Below are positions 17,147-25,633 of a stretch of DNA of 64,000 nt, one piece after another (the stretch's first letter is position 1; each line of letters starts with the position of its first letter). Origin of the DNA: Roseinatronobacter alkalisoli (GTDB lineage Bacteria > Pseudomonadota > Alphaproteobacteria > Rhodobacterales > Rhodobacteraceae). The notes under the pieces are model-generated. The model saw nothing but the letters and a program-made list of their open reading frames with translations. It was not told where the DNA came from and ran no database searches. The stretch covers positions 213,308 to 277,307 of the forward strand of contig NZ_JAQZSM010000004.1 in the NCBI RefSeq assembly GCF_028745735.1, written 5' to 3'. A program made the position numbers and the translations under genes.

Positions 17147-17193
17147 AACCGACACCGCGCCACGGGATCAGAGATGTGAGGGAGAGAGAGAGC

Positions 17194-18042
17194 ATGCGAA
17201 TGGTCAGCGCAGGTGATGTAAGGATCGCCACGCAATCTTTTGGAACTGCAAGTGATCCGGCAATACTTCTCATCATGGGGGCAACGGCGTCGATGCTGGG
17301 CTGGCCGGAAACGCTTTGCGAAGACCTTGCCGGTCGCGGGTTCTTCGTGCTCCGGTTTGACCACCGCGATACCGGGCAATCCACCACGCTGCCGCCCGGG
17401 CAGGCCAGCTATACTGTTGAGGATCTGGCCGCCGATGTGATCGCCATTCTGGACGCCTATGGCGTGGAAAACGCGACGCTGATGGGCATGTCGCTGGGCG
17501 GCTATATCGCGCAGATGGTCGCCCTGCAGCACCCGCAGCGGGTCCGGTCGCTTGTCCTTGTCGCGGCGGAACCGCTGGGCTGGGACGGTCCGGCGCTGCC
17601 GAATATTCCGCAGGAATTCTTCGATCACCTTTCCGGACTGCAAACGCTGGACTGGTCGGACCGGGACGCGGTGATCAGCTTTCTGGCGCGGATTGACGAG
17701 CTATGCGCAGGGCCGGGCCAGCCTTTTGATGCCGTGCAGGCGCGCGCGCGGATTGAACGGGTGCTTGCGCGGACCGACAGTCCGGCAAGCATGTTCAATC
17801 ACGCAAGCATGACAGTGCGCGAAGACTGGACAGGGCGTTTCCGCGAGATCGCACATCCGGTTCTTGTGATCCATGGTGAAGATGATCCGCTTCTGCCTGT
17901 CGGGAACGGGCGGGCCATTGCAGAAGGGATCGATGGCGCAGAGATTCTGGTGATTGCGGGCATGGGGCATGAATTTCCCGACCCAATGCTGGCCAGAATT
18001 GCAGAGCGTGCGGCCACGCATGCGCAACTGCGGCAGCGGTGA
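17194..18042 (+). CDS. Alpha/beta hydrolase
   Basis: A 282-residue cytoplasmic hydrolase: LLIMGATASMLGWPE (oxyanion region), FDHRDTGQS, nucleophile elbow MGMSLGGYIAQM, IHGEDDPLLPV carrying the acid and GMGHEFP with the catalytic His. This resembles non-haem haloperoxidase/esterase-like hydrolases whose substrates are varied. The ATG after a GA-rich ribosome site is chosen; a GTG 51 bases upstream overlapping the tetR stop is possible. It probably shares the TetR-controlled transcript. Confidence 0.83.
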   Translation: MRMVSAGDVRIATQSFGTASDPAILLIMGATASMLGWPETLCEDLAGRGFFVLRFDHRDTGQSTTLPPGQASYTVEDLAADVIAILDAYGVENATLMGMSLGGYIAQMVALQHPQRVRSLVLVAAEPLGWDGPALPNIPQEFFDHLSGLQTLDWSDRDAVISFLARIDELCAGPGQPFDAVQARARIERVLARTDSPASMFNHASMTVREDWTGRFREIAHPVLVIHGEDDPLLPVGNGRAIAEGIDGAEILVIAGMGHEFPDPMLARIAERAATHAQLRQR

Positions 18043-18191
18043 GTTTGGCAAGACAGCTCTGCTGTCGAGGCTGAGCGTTCCGATTTGGCACCTTTCGTGT
18101 TCTGCATCGCATTTGGTTGATCCGGTCCTGTCACAAAACGCCCCCATACCTCGTCATGTTTTCTGTCAGACCGGAGAGCGGAGAACCACAG

Positions 18192-18647
18192 ATGACTGAG
18201 CGACTGAACTACCACCAGGCTTCACCCAAGGCGGTGAAGGCGATGCTGGCGCTTGCAGCCGAAACGCAGGCACTTTCAATACCCCTTGCGTTGCGCGAAC
18301 TGGTCAATATGCGGGTTTCGCAGATCAACGGATGCGCCTTTTGCCTGAACATGCACGCCCCCGCGGCCCGGGACGCGGGTGTATCCCAGCAAAAGCTGGA
18401 TGTGCTGGCCGCATGGCGCGAAAGCCCGGCATTCGACACCCGAGAGCGCGCAGCCCTTGGCTGGGCAGAGGCCCTGACCCGGATCGAGGCCACCGGCGCG
18501 CCGGATGCGGATTACACCACACTGACCGACGCCTTCATGCCGCAGGAATGTGTGGACCTGACGCTGGTGATCAACGCGATCAACGCCTGGAACCGGTTTG
18601 CCGTCGGCTTTCGTGCGACCCATCCCATGCGCCCTGATGCAGACTGA
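18192..18647 (+). CDS. Carboxymuconolactone decarboxylase/AhpD-like protein
   Basis: The 151-residue product contains the AhpD core C48-A-F-C51-L-N-M-H55, the redox CxxC with nearby His, preceded by LRELVNMRVSQINGCAF. AhpD-like proteins act as peroxidase partners or thiol-dependent reductases. This subgroup is regularly encoded next to an ECF sigma factor of the SigJ type, as here. The 3' end overlaps the sigma gene by 11 bases. Confidence 0.88.
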   Translation: MTERLNYHQASPKAVKAMLALAAETQALSIPLALRELVNMRVSQINGCAFCLNMHAPAARDAGVSQQKLDVLAAWRESPAFDTRERAALGWAEALTRIEATGAPDADYTTLTDAFMPQECVDLTLVINAINAWNRFAVGFRATHPMRPDAD

Positions 18648-19539
18648 CCCGCATCTGACCCTGTTCCAGCGAGAGCGCCGCCGCTTGGCGGGGCTCGCCT
18701 ATCGCATGACGGGGTCGGTGGCGGATACCGAAGATATCCTGCAACAGGCGTGGATACGCTTTGCTGCGCAACCGCTTGCCGGGATCCTTGATCCTGCGCG
18801 CTATCTGGGCACGGTTGTCGCCCGGCTGTGCCTTGATCACCTCAAATCCGCCCGGCTGCGGCGTGAACGCTATGTCGGCGCGTGGCTGCCTGATCCGCTG
18901 GTTCAGGACAGCGCGCCGGACACTGAGCAAAATTGGGTCGTGGCCGAGGATGTGGGGATCGCGCTGATCCTGACCCTTGACCGGCTGACACCGGAAATGC
19001 GTGCGGCGTTTCTGTTGCGCGATGCGTTTGACTATTCCTTTGACGAGATTGCAGCCGTGGTCGGGCGCACGCCCGCAACCTGCCGCCAACTGGTATCACG
19101 CGCCCGCAAGCGGATGGCCGGGGCCGACCCCGGCCCGGTGCTGCCGCCGGAACAGTCCGCACCGATTGTGGCCGCCTTCTGGCACGCTGCCCGCACCGGC
19201 GACATGCAGGCGCTGACGGATATCTTTGCCGAAGAGATCGAGGTTCACACCGATGGCGGCGGCAAGGTGCCAGCGGCGATAAACGTGCTGCGCGGGCGCA
19301 GGCGGGCGGCTGGGTTGTTCGTTGGCCTTGCGCGCAAACGCCTTCTTCCGCCGCCGCCTGTGCCGCCCCTCCGATTGATCAACGGTGTGCCAGGATTCGT
19401 GACGCGAGAGCCGGGGAATGTGCTGCAAACCACGGCGATTGGCATCCGCGCAGGCAAAATTGTCGCTGTCTGGATTGTCCGCAACCCCGACAAGCTGCGG
19501 CATCTCGCTGCGAGCGGCAGGTATTATGTGCAGGGATGA
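18637..19539 (+). CDS. ECF RNA polymerase sigma factor, SigJ type
   Basis: This 300-residue protein has sigma region 2 (RMTGSVADTEDILQQAW), region 4 (LLRDAFDYSFDEIAAVVGRTPATCRQLVSRAR) and a SnoaL-like C-terminal domain from about residue 180, the layout of the ECF41/SigJ group. In these the C-terminal domain controls activity, and no anti-sigma gene is needed. It overlaps the AhpD-like gene, the usual partner, which is expected to be in its regulon. The start is the ATG overlapping the AhpD-like stop region. Confidence 0.88.
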   Translation: MQTDPHLTLFQRERRRLAGLAYRMTGSVADTEDILQQAWIRFAAQPLAGILDPARYLGTVVARLCLDHLKSARLRRERYVGAWLPDPLVQDSAPDTEQNWVVAEDVGIALILTLDRLTPEMRAAFLLRDAFDYSFDEIAAVVGRTPATCRQLVSRARKRMAGADPGPVLPPEQSAPIVAAFWHAARTGDMQALTDIFAEEIEVHTDGGGKVPAAINVLRGRRRAAGLFVGLARKRLLPPPPVPPLRLINGVPGFVTREPGNVLQTTAIGIRAGKIVAVWIVRNPDKLRHLAASGRYYVQG

Positions 19540-19607
19540 AGGTCACATCCGGCCCCGGAACGCCGCAAGCTGACGCATTTCAGCGTGTGCTCTGCGTCCA
19601 ATTGCCG

Positions 19608-20309
19608 TCAGCCAGCGTTTTCATCATAGTATCGGATATCAAGCCAGCCGCAAAGCTCCCTGAGGCAATCTTCAAAAAGGGGCGCAGCATCGCTGATTGC
19701 AAACTCGATCTGGTGCAGCACTTCAATGCACAAATGGCCATAGAGCCTGATCCAGCAGTTCAGGAAAACATAAACCGCCTCGGGCGGCATCCTGTTGCCA
19801 CTTTCGACGGTATAGCGCTCCAGCTGGTGGCGGAGTGCTGGCGCCACTGAGGCAGGTTTGGGGGTCGGAAAGCCCTTCTGATCCCAAATTTCTGCAACCT
19901 CGTCAAAGAACAGCGCGCCAAAAGCGATTGCCGCCTTACGATCTTCGCGTGTGGCCGGGCCGGGGGGCTGAGGCAGTGGGGGGCTTGCGAAGATCATGCG
20001 GAAGCCGGCGCGGTTGGTGGTTGCCCAGCGACGCAAAGCGCGGCTCATGGGGACAAGGTTCACGGCACCGGGCACGCGCGCGTCGGCCACTGCCGCCGTC
20101 ACCTCATGATAGAATTCAGCCGTCAGCCCGGCGATAAGGTCATCATGGCTGTCATAATAGCGATAGATTGCGGGCCCGCTCATGCCCATGCGGCGCGCCA
20201 CGGCGTTGATGGTGACGGCCTGAACCCCCTCAGCAACAAGCAGGTCGCGCGCGGCCTGCCGGATCTCCTGATATGTCCGCGCGCGGACCTGGCTACGTCT
20301 GTCGGCCAT
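19608..20309 (-). CDS. TetR/AcrR-family repressor with TetR_C_13-like domain
   Basis: A 233-residue regulator: ARDLLVAEGVQAVTINAVARRMGMSGPAIYRYYDSHDDLI is the helix-turn-helix, and the C-terminal part carries the WTTNRAGFRMIFASP and EVYVFLNCWIRLYGH features of the WHG/TetR_C class. An ATG was chosen; a GTG nine bases upstream is also possible. It is divergent from the NnrU gene with a perfect inverted repeat between. Confidence 0.86.
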   Translation of the reverse strand: MADRRSQVRARTYQEIRQAARDLLVAEGVQAVTINAVARRMGMSGPAIYRYYDSHDDLIAGLTAEFYHEVTAAVADARVPGAVNLVPMSRALRRWATTNRAGFRMIFASPPLPQPPGPATREDRKAAIAFGALFFDEVAEIWDQKGFPTPKPASVAPALRHQLERYTVESGNRMPPEAVYVFLNCWIRLYGHLCIEVLHQIEFAISDAAPLFEDCLRELCGWLDIRYYDENAG

Positions 20310-20324
20310 GATGTTCACTCCGAA

Positions 20325-20345
20325 TTTGTTATTGACTCTAACAAA
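20325..20345. promoter_or_regulatory. TTTGTTA-N7-TAACAAA operator
   Basis: Perfect 7-bp arms in the gap between the divergent tetR (start 20309) and NnrU-type gene (start 20383). Position and symmetry fit a TetR dimer site controlling both. Confidence 0.7.
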
Positions 20346-20382
20346 AGTGACTATATTTCACAATCGAAAACCGGAGCCTCTC

Positions 20383-20955
20383 ATGACCCTTCTTATCCTC
20401 GGCCTGATCCTGTTTCTCGGGGTCCATTCCGTCCGGATCGTTGTGCCCGATATCCGTGCCCGGATCATCGCGCGCGGTGGGGGCAGGGGGGCGTGGATGT
20501 GGCCCTACACGGGCGTCGCGGGCGCGGGTTTTGTGCTGATCATCCTTGGCTATGCGCTGGCGCGTTATGAAACCCCAATCCTTTACACCCCGCTGCCCGC
20601 GCTGCGGCATCTGGCGCTGGTCGTGATGCTTCCGGTCTTTCCGCTGTTGCTGGCTGCCTATCTGAAAGGGCGCATCGGGCAGATTGTCAGCCATCCGATG
20701 CTTGTTGCGACCATGCTGTGGGGCGTGGCGCATCTTATGGCGAACGGAACGCTGGCCGATCTGTTGCTTTTCGGCGGATTTCTGGTCTGGGCCATTCTGA
20801 ACCGGCAATCGCTTATCCGGCGCGAAGGCGGTGCGGCGGTGGCGGGAAAAACGTGGCGCCGCAAGGACGCCATCGCCCTTGTTGGCGGTCTTGCGCTTTA
20901 TCTCGCCTTCATCGGTGGCCTGCATGCGCTGCTGTTCGGTGTCTCGCCGATCTGA
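20383..20955 (+). CDS. NnrU-family membrane protein
   Basis: This 190-residue inner-membrane protein has LLILGLILFLGVHSVRIV at the N-terminus and the SHPMLVATMLWGVAHLMANGTLADLLLFGGFLVWA block, both hallmarks of NnrU, with about five hydrophobic helices and an ending LGALYL-like segment. NnrU proteins are tied to denitrification and also to isoprenoid or carotenoid-like biosynthesis; this one, being TetR-controlled and away from nor genes, is likely of the second kind. The exact role is open. Confidence 0.85.
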   Translation: MTLLILGLILFLGVHSVRIVVPDIRARIIARGGGRGAWMWPYTGVAGAGFVLIILGYALARYETPILYTPLPALRHLALVVMLPVFPLLLAAYLKGRIGQIVSHPMLVATMLWGVAHLMANGTLADLLLFGGFLVWAILNRQSLIRREGGAAVAGKTWRRKDAIALVGGLALYLAFIGGLHALLFGVSPI

Positions 20956-20960
20956 AAGCG

Positions 20961-21041
20961 ATGGGCCGTATCGCCGCCTCTCAGGACGCCTTTCACGCCG
21001 TTGCCGATCCGGGGCGGCGCAGGATGCTGGACGCCATGCTG
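20961..21041 (+). pseudogene. Relic of an ArsR-family gene N-terminus
   Basis: Directly after the NnrU stop a frame opens with ATG and reads ASQDAFHAVADPGRRRMLDAML, the hallmark opening of SRPBCC-associated ArsR proteins. After about 27 codons the similarity stops, and the frame runs on antisense to a VOC gene. This looks like the remains of a further ArsR module whose VOC partner survives at 21108-21506. Confidence 0.5.
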
Positions 21042-21107
21042 GCCATCGTGGCCAGCAGCAAACGCACCCACAGAAAGCCACACGGTAACGCGTTGCTGTT
21101 TGTGTCG

Positions 21108-21506
21108 TCACGGTGCCGCGAGGATCATCCAGAGGTGACCATCCGGATCGGCGAATACGCCGTTGAAGCCCCATGGCTTCTGCGACGGTTCGCTCAGAAC
21201 GCTGCCTCCCGCCGCGACCCATTTATCTTTCAGGGTGCGGACATCGGCGGGCGTCGGCACGCTGAGTGACAGCAGGCATTCAACCGGCCCACCGAGGGCA
21301 GGTTTTCTGGGTGCGACCACGAAGCCAAAGCCGTCGTCGGGAACGAGCATCAGGCGCAGACCGGGATTGACGGAAAACTGCAACGGCTCCGGCAGGCCAT
21401 CTTCCGTCAATTCGCCGATGGTTTGAAGATCAAGGGCGCTGCGATAGAAATCATGCGATCTGCGGCGGTCGGCGACCGGCAGGCTGATCGTCACAAGGTC
21501 TGTCAT
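21108..21506 (-). CDS. VOC family protein
   Basis: A 132-residue single VOC domain: LVTISLPVADRRRSHDFYRSALDLQ at the N-terminus, LLSLSVPTPADVRTLKDKWVAAGGSV and the closing GVFADPDGHLWMILAAP strand with the usual C-terminal D-P-D-G-H. The ATG at 21506 fits the family length; a GTG at 21554, overlapping the stop of the DUF899 gene, would add 16 residues. It is the last gene of the series that begins with the serine hydrolase. Confidence 0.83.
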   Translation of the reverse strand: MTDLVTISLPVADRRRSHDFYRSALDLQTIGELTEDGLPEPLQFSVNPGLRLMLVPDDGFGFVVAPRKPALGGPVECLLSLSVPTPADVRTLKDKWVAAGGSVLSEPSQKPWGFNGVFADPDGHLWMILAAP

Positions 21507-21550
21507 CTGGTTTCCAGTTCTGGCTTTTTTGAGTGAAAAGTCGGTCGCGG

Positions 21551-22252
21551 TCACTGGGGCGCCGCGTATTCATCATGGCGGCGGATCCAGTCCATGATCG
21601 TGTGCTCATTCCGGCCTTTCGGCGTGATGTCGAGATACATATAGGCCCCCATGACTTCTTCGTTGCCGCGCGCATAGCTTGAATAGGTATGATAGACAGC
21701 GCCGTCGGCATCCTTGAAAAAGACGCTCATGCCGGGCAATTCGTCATATCCTTCGTCATGGCGGTAATTGTAGAACACATGCCCCTTGGCCAGGTCTTCC
21801 GGCGTGAAGGAAACGTGATAGTCATAGTTGAAATCGGACCCGAAAGACGACACCCATCTGGCCCGCCAGCCCATGCGCTTTTTATAGGCCATGATCTTTT
21901 CAAGTGGCGCGCGGGAGATGCGCACATATGAAACGTCGTGGTTTTCCAGATGCACCAGCGCGCCTTCGGCGTGGTCCGCGTCGAACGAGCAGCTTTTGCA
22001 ACCCGCATCCCAGTCGGGATGGAACATGAAATGATGGATGATAAGCTGGCTGCGGCCATCGAACAGGTCTGGCAGACCCCTCTCACCCTGTGGCGTATCA
22101 AAAACATAGGGTTTTTCGACCCTGACCCACGGCAGCGCCCTGCGTTCCTGCGCCAGCCGGTCGCGCATGCGGGTCATTTCCTTTTCATGCTCCAGATGGC
22201 GCTTGCGGGCCTCAAGCCATTCTTCGCGCGATACGATCATCGGTGCGGTCAT
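21551..22252 (-). CDS. DUF899 family thioredoxin-like protein
   Basis: The 233-residue protein has the DUF899 start (IVSREEWLEARKRHLEHEKEMTR), the stretch FMFHPDWDAGCKSCSFDADH with its paired Cys, and YNYDYHVSF / GMSVFFKDADGAVYHTYSSYARGNE toward the end. The fold is thioredoxin-like; function is unknown. The ATG follows AGAGGAA and starts where the family does, so the longer frame was rejected. It is in the same orientation as, and downstream of, the GST gene. Confidence 0.88.
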   Translation of the reverse strand: MTAPMIVSREEWLEARKRHLEHEKEMTRMRDRLAQERRALPWVRVEKPYVFDTPQGERGLPDLFDGRSQLIIHHFMFHPDWDAGCKSCSFDADHAEGALVHLENHDVSYVRISRAPLEKIMAYKKRMGWRARWVSSFGSDFNYDYHVSFTPEDLAKGHVFYNYRHDEGYDELPGMSVFFKDADGAVYHTYSSYARGNEEVMGAYMYLDITPKGRNEHTIMDWIRRHDEYAAPQ

Positions 22253-22295
22253 GGTGTTCCTCTCTGATTTGCAATCAAGGCGGGCCTGAAGGTGT

Positions 22296-22952
22296 TCAGT
22301 CTGCTGCCGCGAAATGCGCCATCTGGTCTGCATAGGCCTTGGCAAAGGCGGGGCGGGCGGTTGCACGGGCGACATAGGCGCGGCAGGCAGGGGCCTCGGC
22401 CAGACCGTCAAAACGATGCACAAGGCGCAGGACATCGGCCATCAGGATATCCGCGATCGAGAAATCCCCTGCCAGCCATTCGCGCCCGGCCAGAACCTGC
22501 TCAGTATACTCTATCCGCGCTTGCAGGAAGGCATCGAGATGCTTGCGCCCTGGCGTCTGTTCGATGTCATTCGCGAACTGATAGATCGACCACGGCAGAC
22601 TGGCCGCCTCGACCGAGTTGAGCGCGGAAATGACCCAGTTGAGTGCCTGTTGGCGTGTGTACGGATCGGTCGGCAGCAGGGCGGTGCTGCGCTCGCCCAG
22701 ATAAATCAGAATCGCGCCCGATTCAAAGATCGTCTGGTCGCCATCGCTAAGCCATGGCACCTGCGCGAAAGGCTGATGCGCGATCTGGTCGGCGCCAAGC
22801 GCGCGGAACGGCACGCTGGGTATGAAGGGCACGCTTTGCACGCGATAGGGCAACCCGGCTTCTTCCAGCGCCCAACGCACCCGCAGATCACGCACATAGC
22901 CGCGCGGCAGCTTTGGCACCCATGCAAGGGTTGTCAGGGTCAGTTCAGGCAT
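22296..22952 (-). CDS. Glutathione S-transferase family protein
   Basis: A 218-residue GST with an N-terminal thioredoxin-like domain (LRVRWALEEAGLPYRVQSVPF and the cis-Pro region PFAQVPWLSDGDQTIFESGAILIYLGE) and an all-helical C-terminal domain ending with FSIADILMADVL, the N-capping box. It probably conjugates or reduces an electrophile with glutathione. It begins 19 bases after the serine hydrolase gene and shares its operon. Confidence 0.87.
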   Translation of the reverse strand: MPELTLTTLAWVPKLPRGYVRDLRVRWALEEAGLPYRVQSVPFIPSVPFRALGADQIAHQPFAQVPWLSDGDQTIFESGAILIYLGERSTALLPTDPYTRQQALNWVISALNSVEAASLPWSIYQFANDIEQTPGRKHLDAFLQARIEYTEQVLAGREWLAGDFSIADILMADVLRLVHRFDGLAEAPACRAYVARATARPAFAKAYADQMAHFAAAD

Positions 22953-22971
22953 GCAGCAAACTCCCGCATTG

Positions 22972-24222
22972 TCATGTCGCATCAAAGGCCGCGTTGATGA
23001 AGGCTTCGGCGAATGCTGCATCGTCCGGGGCGGTCATCATGCGTTGGGTGAACAGCGTGGCAACCGTGTCAGTGGCCGGATCGCACCAGAAGGCGGTGCC
23101 GAACCCGCCCCACCAGCCAAACCGCCCGCGCGCGTTTTCAGGCGCGGTCCGCAGCGCCACGCCCAGACCCCAGCCATGCGTGTCCCAGAAATCCGGCGGA
23201 AACCACGGGGACGCCGCTTTCTGCGCCGGTGTGATCTGGTCGCGCAGCATTTCATTCACCAGTTCCGCTGACAGCACCTGCTGATCTCCCGCCATGCCGC
23301 CCGCCAGCAGAAACCGCCCGAAGGCAAGATAGTCATCAACTGTCGAAACCTGCCCGCCGCCACCTGCCTCGAACGCGGGCGGTTGCGCAAAACCTTCGCC
23401 AGAGGCAGAGTTCCAGTGCTCCAGCGCGCCGGTTTCTGCGTTGGGCGAATACTGGGTTGCCAGTCGATCGGCAGGCCCGGAAAACCCGGTATCGGCCATG
23501 CCCAGCGGGGCAAAGATACGCCGACGCTGGAATTCCCCCAGCGACATGCCACTGGCCCGCGCCACCAGCACGCCCGCCACATCCATCCCGGTATGATAGA
23601 GCCATGCTTCGCCCGGTTGATGGGCCAGCGGCAATGACCCCAGCCGTGCCATATAGGTGTCGGCATCCTCGCCGAATATCATTGGCCCCGGAGCCACGCC
23701 AAGCGCCTGCATCTGTCTGGTCAACGGCATATCGGCGAACACGATACCCAGCCCCATGCGCTGGCTCAGCAGGTCGCGCAGGGTAATGGCGCGGGTGGCG
23801 GGCAGGGTGTCGTCCAGTGCCCCGTCCATCTGGCGCAGCACCTGCGGTTCGGCCAGTTCGGGCAACCAGCGATCAACCGGTTCATCCAGGTCCAGCACCC
23901 CGTCCTGCACCAGCATCAATGCCGCAACCGCAGTCAACGGTTTACCGATAGAGGCCACGGCGAACAGCGTGTCGCGCTGCATGGCTGCGCCGCTGTCCAG
24001 ATCGCGCACACCTGCAACATGGGTCCAGACATCCGGCCCGCGCGCAACCAGCGCCACAAGCCCCGGCACCCGCCCGGTGGTGACGGCCTGATCCAGCGCA
24101 CTGCGCAGATTATCAAAGGGCGACGCCGACACCGGATTACCCATGCCAAGTACCAGTGGCAATGCTGCAGCCCCGGCCAATGCGCCGCGCCGTGTCAGAC
24201 CTTGTGGTTTTATTTCGCACAT
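22972..24222 (-). CDS. Exported serine hydrolase (class C beta-lactamase/esterase family)
   Basis: The 416-residue protein starts with a Tat-like signal (TRRGALAGAAALPLVLG), then the beta-lactamase core: SxxK motif S91-I-G-K94, a Tyr in the YHTGMD region near 214 and GWWGGFG replacing the usual KTG motif. These proteins are mostly esterases or peptidases rather than drug-cleaving lactamases. It heads a four-gene series (serine hydrolase, GST, DUF899, VOC) and has a 24-bp palindrome 46 bases upstream that contains the MarR operator seen at 13171. Confidence 0.86.
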   Translation of the reverse strand: MCEIKPQGLTRRGALAGAAALPLVLGMGNPVSASPFDNLRSALDQAVTTGRVPGLVALVARGPDVWTHVAGVRDLDSGAAMQRDTLFAVASIGKPLTAVAALMLVQDGVLDLDEPVDRWLPELAEPQVLRQMDGALDDTLPATRAITLRDLLSQRMGLGIVFADMPLTRQMQALGVAPGPMIFGEDADTYMARLGSLPLAHQPGEAWLYHTGMDVAGVLVARASGMSLGEFQRRRIFAPLGMADTGFSGPADRLATQYSPNAETGALEHWNSASGEGFAQPPAFEAGGGGQVSTVDDYLAFGRFLLAGGMAGDQQVLSAELVNEMLRDQITPAQKAASPWFPPDFWDTHGWGLGVALRTAPENARGRFGWWGGFGTAFWCDPATDTVATLFTQRMMTAPDDAAFAEAFINAAFDAT

Positions 24223-24267
24223 CGCGCCCCTCCTGTCGTGGAATCACTATGGGTTTTGTGTAACTGA

Positions 24268-24291
24268 ATAAACTTGTATATACAAGTTTAT
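24268..24291. promoter_or_regulatory. Palindromic operator, copy 2 of AACTTGTATATACAAGTT
   Basis: The identical 18-bp core lies at 24271-24288 and the symmetry extends by three bases on each side to 24 bp. It is 46 bases upstream of the serine hydrolase start (24222), on the 3' side of the ArsR gene, so it is oriented to control the serine hydrolase operon. The MarR protein encoded at 12629-13159 is the likely binder. Confidence 0.8.
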
Positions 24292-24340
24292 GTTGGCATG
24301 ACCAGAATCCCGACCCATGGTGGCGCGGTGTTCTGCGGTC

Positions 24341-24715
24341 TTATGATTTGGCGGGTGCGTAGCTGGCAGGGGGTTGCGCAACGGGATCTGGTTCATCTTC
24401 CACCGTGCGTTTGAGCTGCGCCAGCATGCTGACGGCATGATCAGCATAGGGCCCGATCCAGCGTTGCTGGATGTCGTGAATGGGCAGCGCATCAAGGTGG
24501 TTCCAGCGTTCGCGCCCACGCCGTTCAACGACAAGCAGCCCGGCTTTTTCCAGAACCGTCAGGTGTTGCATCACAGTGCAGCGGTCGCACGCTGGCAGCG
24601 CGTCACACAGCGCGCCCGTGGTCTGCGGCCCGTCTTTCAACAGATCCAGCATCTGCCTGCGGACCCTGTGGCCAAGCGCCTTGAAAAGCGCATCATATTT
24701 ATCTTCGGTTGACAT
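24341..24715 (-). CDS. ArsR-family repressor (third SRPBCC module)
   Basis: The 124-residue winged helix has DALFKALGHRVRRQMLDLLKDGPQTTGAL and CDRCTVMQHLTVLEKAGLLVVERRGRERWNHL. Unlike the first two modules it carries a CDAL-PACDRC group (three Cys within about ten residues at the recognition helix), which might bind metal or respond to thiol chemistry. It is divergent from the SRPBCC gene, with an operator over its start codon. C-terminal tail residues are low-complexity. Confidence 0.85.
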   Translation of the reverse strand: MSTEDKYDALFKALGHRVRRQMLDLLKDGPQTTGALCDALPACDRCTVMQHLTVLEKAGLLVVERRGRERWNHLDALPIHDIQQRWIGPYADHAVSMLAQLKRTVEDEPDPVAQPPASYAPAKS

Positions 24716-24733
24716 GTTATATTTTTATAACAT
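24714..24733. promoter_or_regulatory. Operator ATGTTATA-N4-TATAACAT over the arsR start codon
   Basis: Perfect 8-bp arms with a four-T loop. The arsR start codon (24713-24715) touches the left arm, and the divergent SRPBCC gene begins 31 bases to the right. The pattern resembles the start-codon operator of the module at 15198. Confidence 0.7.
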
Positions 24734-24763
24734 AATCGGAGAAAAGCAAAGAGGATTCGGAAC

Positions 24764-25210
24764 ATGGAACTGAAATTCACCGTGGCCGGGCGCATCGCGA
24801 AGCCCGTTGAGCAGGTGTTCGAGGCGGTTGTGAACCCCGACCAGTTGTCGCAGTATTTCACCACCGGCGGCGCGAAGGGGCGGCTGGTCTCCGGCGCGGA
24901 AGTGACGTGGGATTTCCACGATTTTCCGGGTGCCTTTCCGGTGCTGGTGCAGGACGTCGTGGCGAATGACCGGATCGTCCTGCAATGGGAAGCCGATGGC
25001 GATCTGGCAACCTGGACCACTGTCACCATGACATTTCAGGCGCTGGATGATGGCCGCACGCTGGTGCGCATCAACGAATATGGCTGGCCCGAAACCGAGG
25101 CCGGACTGCGGTCATGTTTTGGCAATTGCGAAGGCTGGACCGGGATGCTGTGCGCGATGAAGGCATGGCTGGAGCATGGCATCAATCTGCGTGCAGGATT
25201 CTACAAGTAA
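24764..25210 (+). CDS. SRPBCC (AHSA1-type) protein, third module
   Basis: A 148-residue START-like protein: ELKFTVAGRIAKPVEQVFEAVVNPDQLSQYFTTGGAKGRL at the N-terminus and GNCEGWTGMLCAMKAWLEHGINLR as the C-terminal helix. GAGG precedes the ATG. It is divergent from its ArsR gene, unlike the co-directional arrangement in the other two modules, and a VOC gene follows 25 bases later, so these two are co-transcribed. Confidence 0.86.
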   Translation: MELKFTVAGRIAKPVEQVFEAVVNPDQLSQYFTTGGAKGRLVSGAEVTWDFHDFPGAFPVLVQDVVANDRIVLQWEADGDLATWTTVTMTFQALDDGRTLVRINEYGWPETEAGLRSCFGNCEGWTGMLCAMKAWLEHGINLRAGFYK

Positions 25211-25235
25211 ACCACCCCCCAAACGGAGAACCACA

Positions 25236-25574
25236 ATGAAACCCGGAAAGAATATCGCAATCAAAGTGCCGCTGCACCGCTGGGAAGACACCGTTACGTT
25301 TTACCGCGATCAGGTCGGCCTGAAGGTGGCGCGTGAACTTGACGAAAGCACCGGCTTTGAATTTGGCGGGATGACCCTCTGGATCGACAAGGTGCGCCAT
25401 CAAAGCCAGACCGACGTGTGGATTGAACTGTTCGATGATAACCCCGATGCCGCACTTGCGGCGCTTGGCAGCCCACAGCGCGATGAGCTGGAGCCGCTGA
25501 ACGGTGTCACCGGCCACTGGACATCCGACCCGGCCGGAACAGTCATACTGTTGCGCAAGGAAACCGCTGCGTGA
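25236..25574 (+). CDS. VOC family protein
   Basis: The 112-residue protein is a compact VOC domain (KPGKNIAIKVPLHRWEDTVTFYRDQVGL, then a single GFEFGGMTLWIDKV sheet and a C-terminal DPAGTVILLRKE strand). CGGAG lies before the ATG. It follows the SRPBCC gene in the same operon. It is shorter than typical VOC proteins, so its fold probably dimerises by domain swapping. Confidence 0.82.
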   Translation: MKPGKNIAIKVPLHRWEDTVTFYRDQVGLKVARELDESTGFEFGGMTLWIDKVRHQSQTDVWIELFDDNPDAALAALGSPQRDELEPLNGVTGHWTSDPAGTVILLRKETAA

Positions 25575-25633
25575 TCACGCGGCCGCAACGCGCCAGCGCA
25601 TGCGCCATGCCGGACGGGGATTGTCAGGGCGGG

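Noticed and set aside
20338..21222. A 294-codon minus-strand frame
   Set aside because: It is a shadow of the NnrU gene and of the opposite-frame VOC region.
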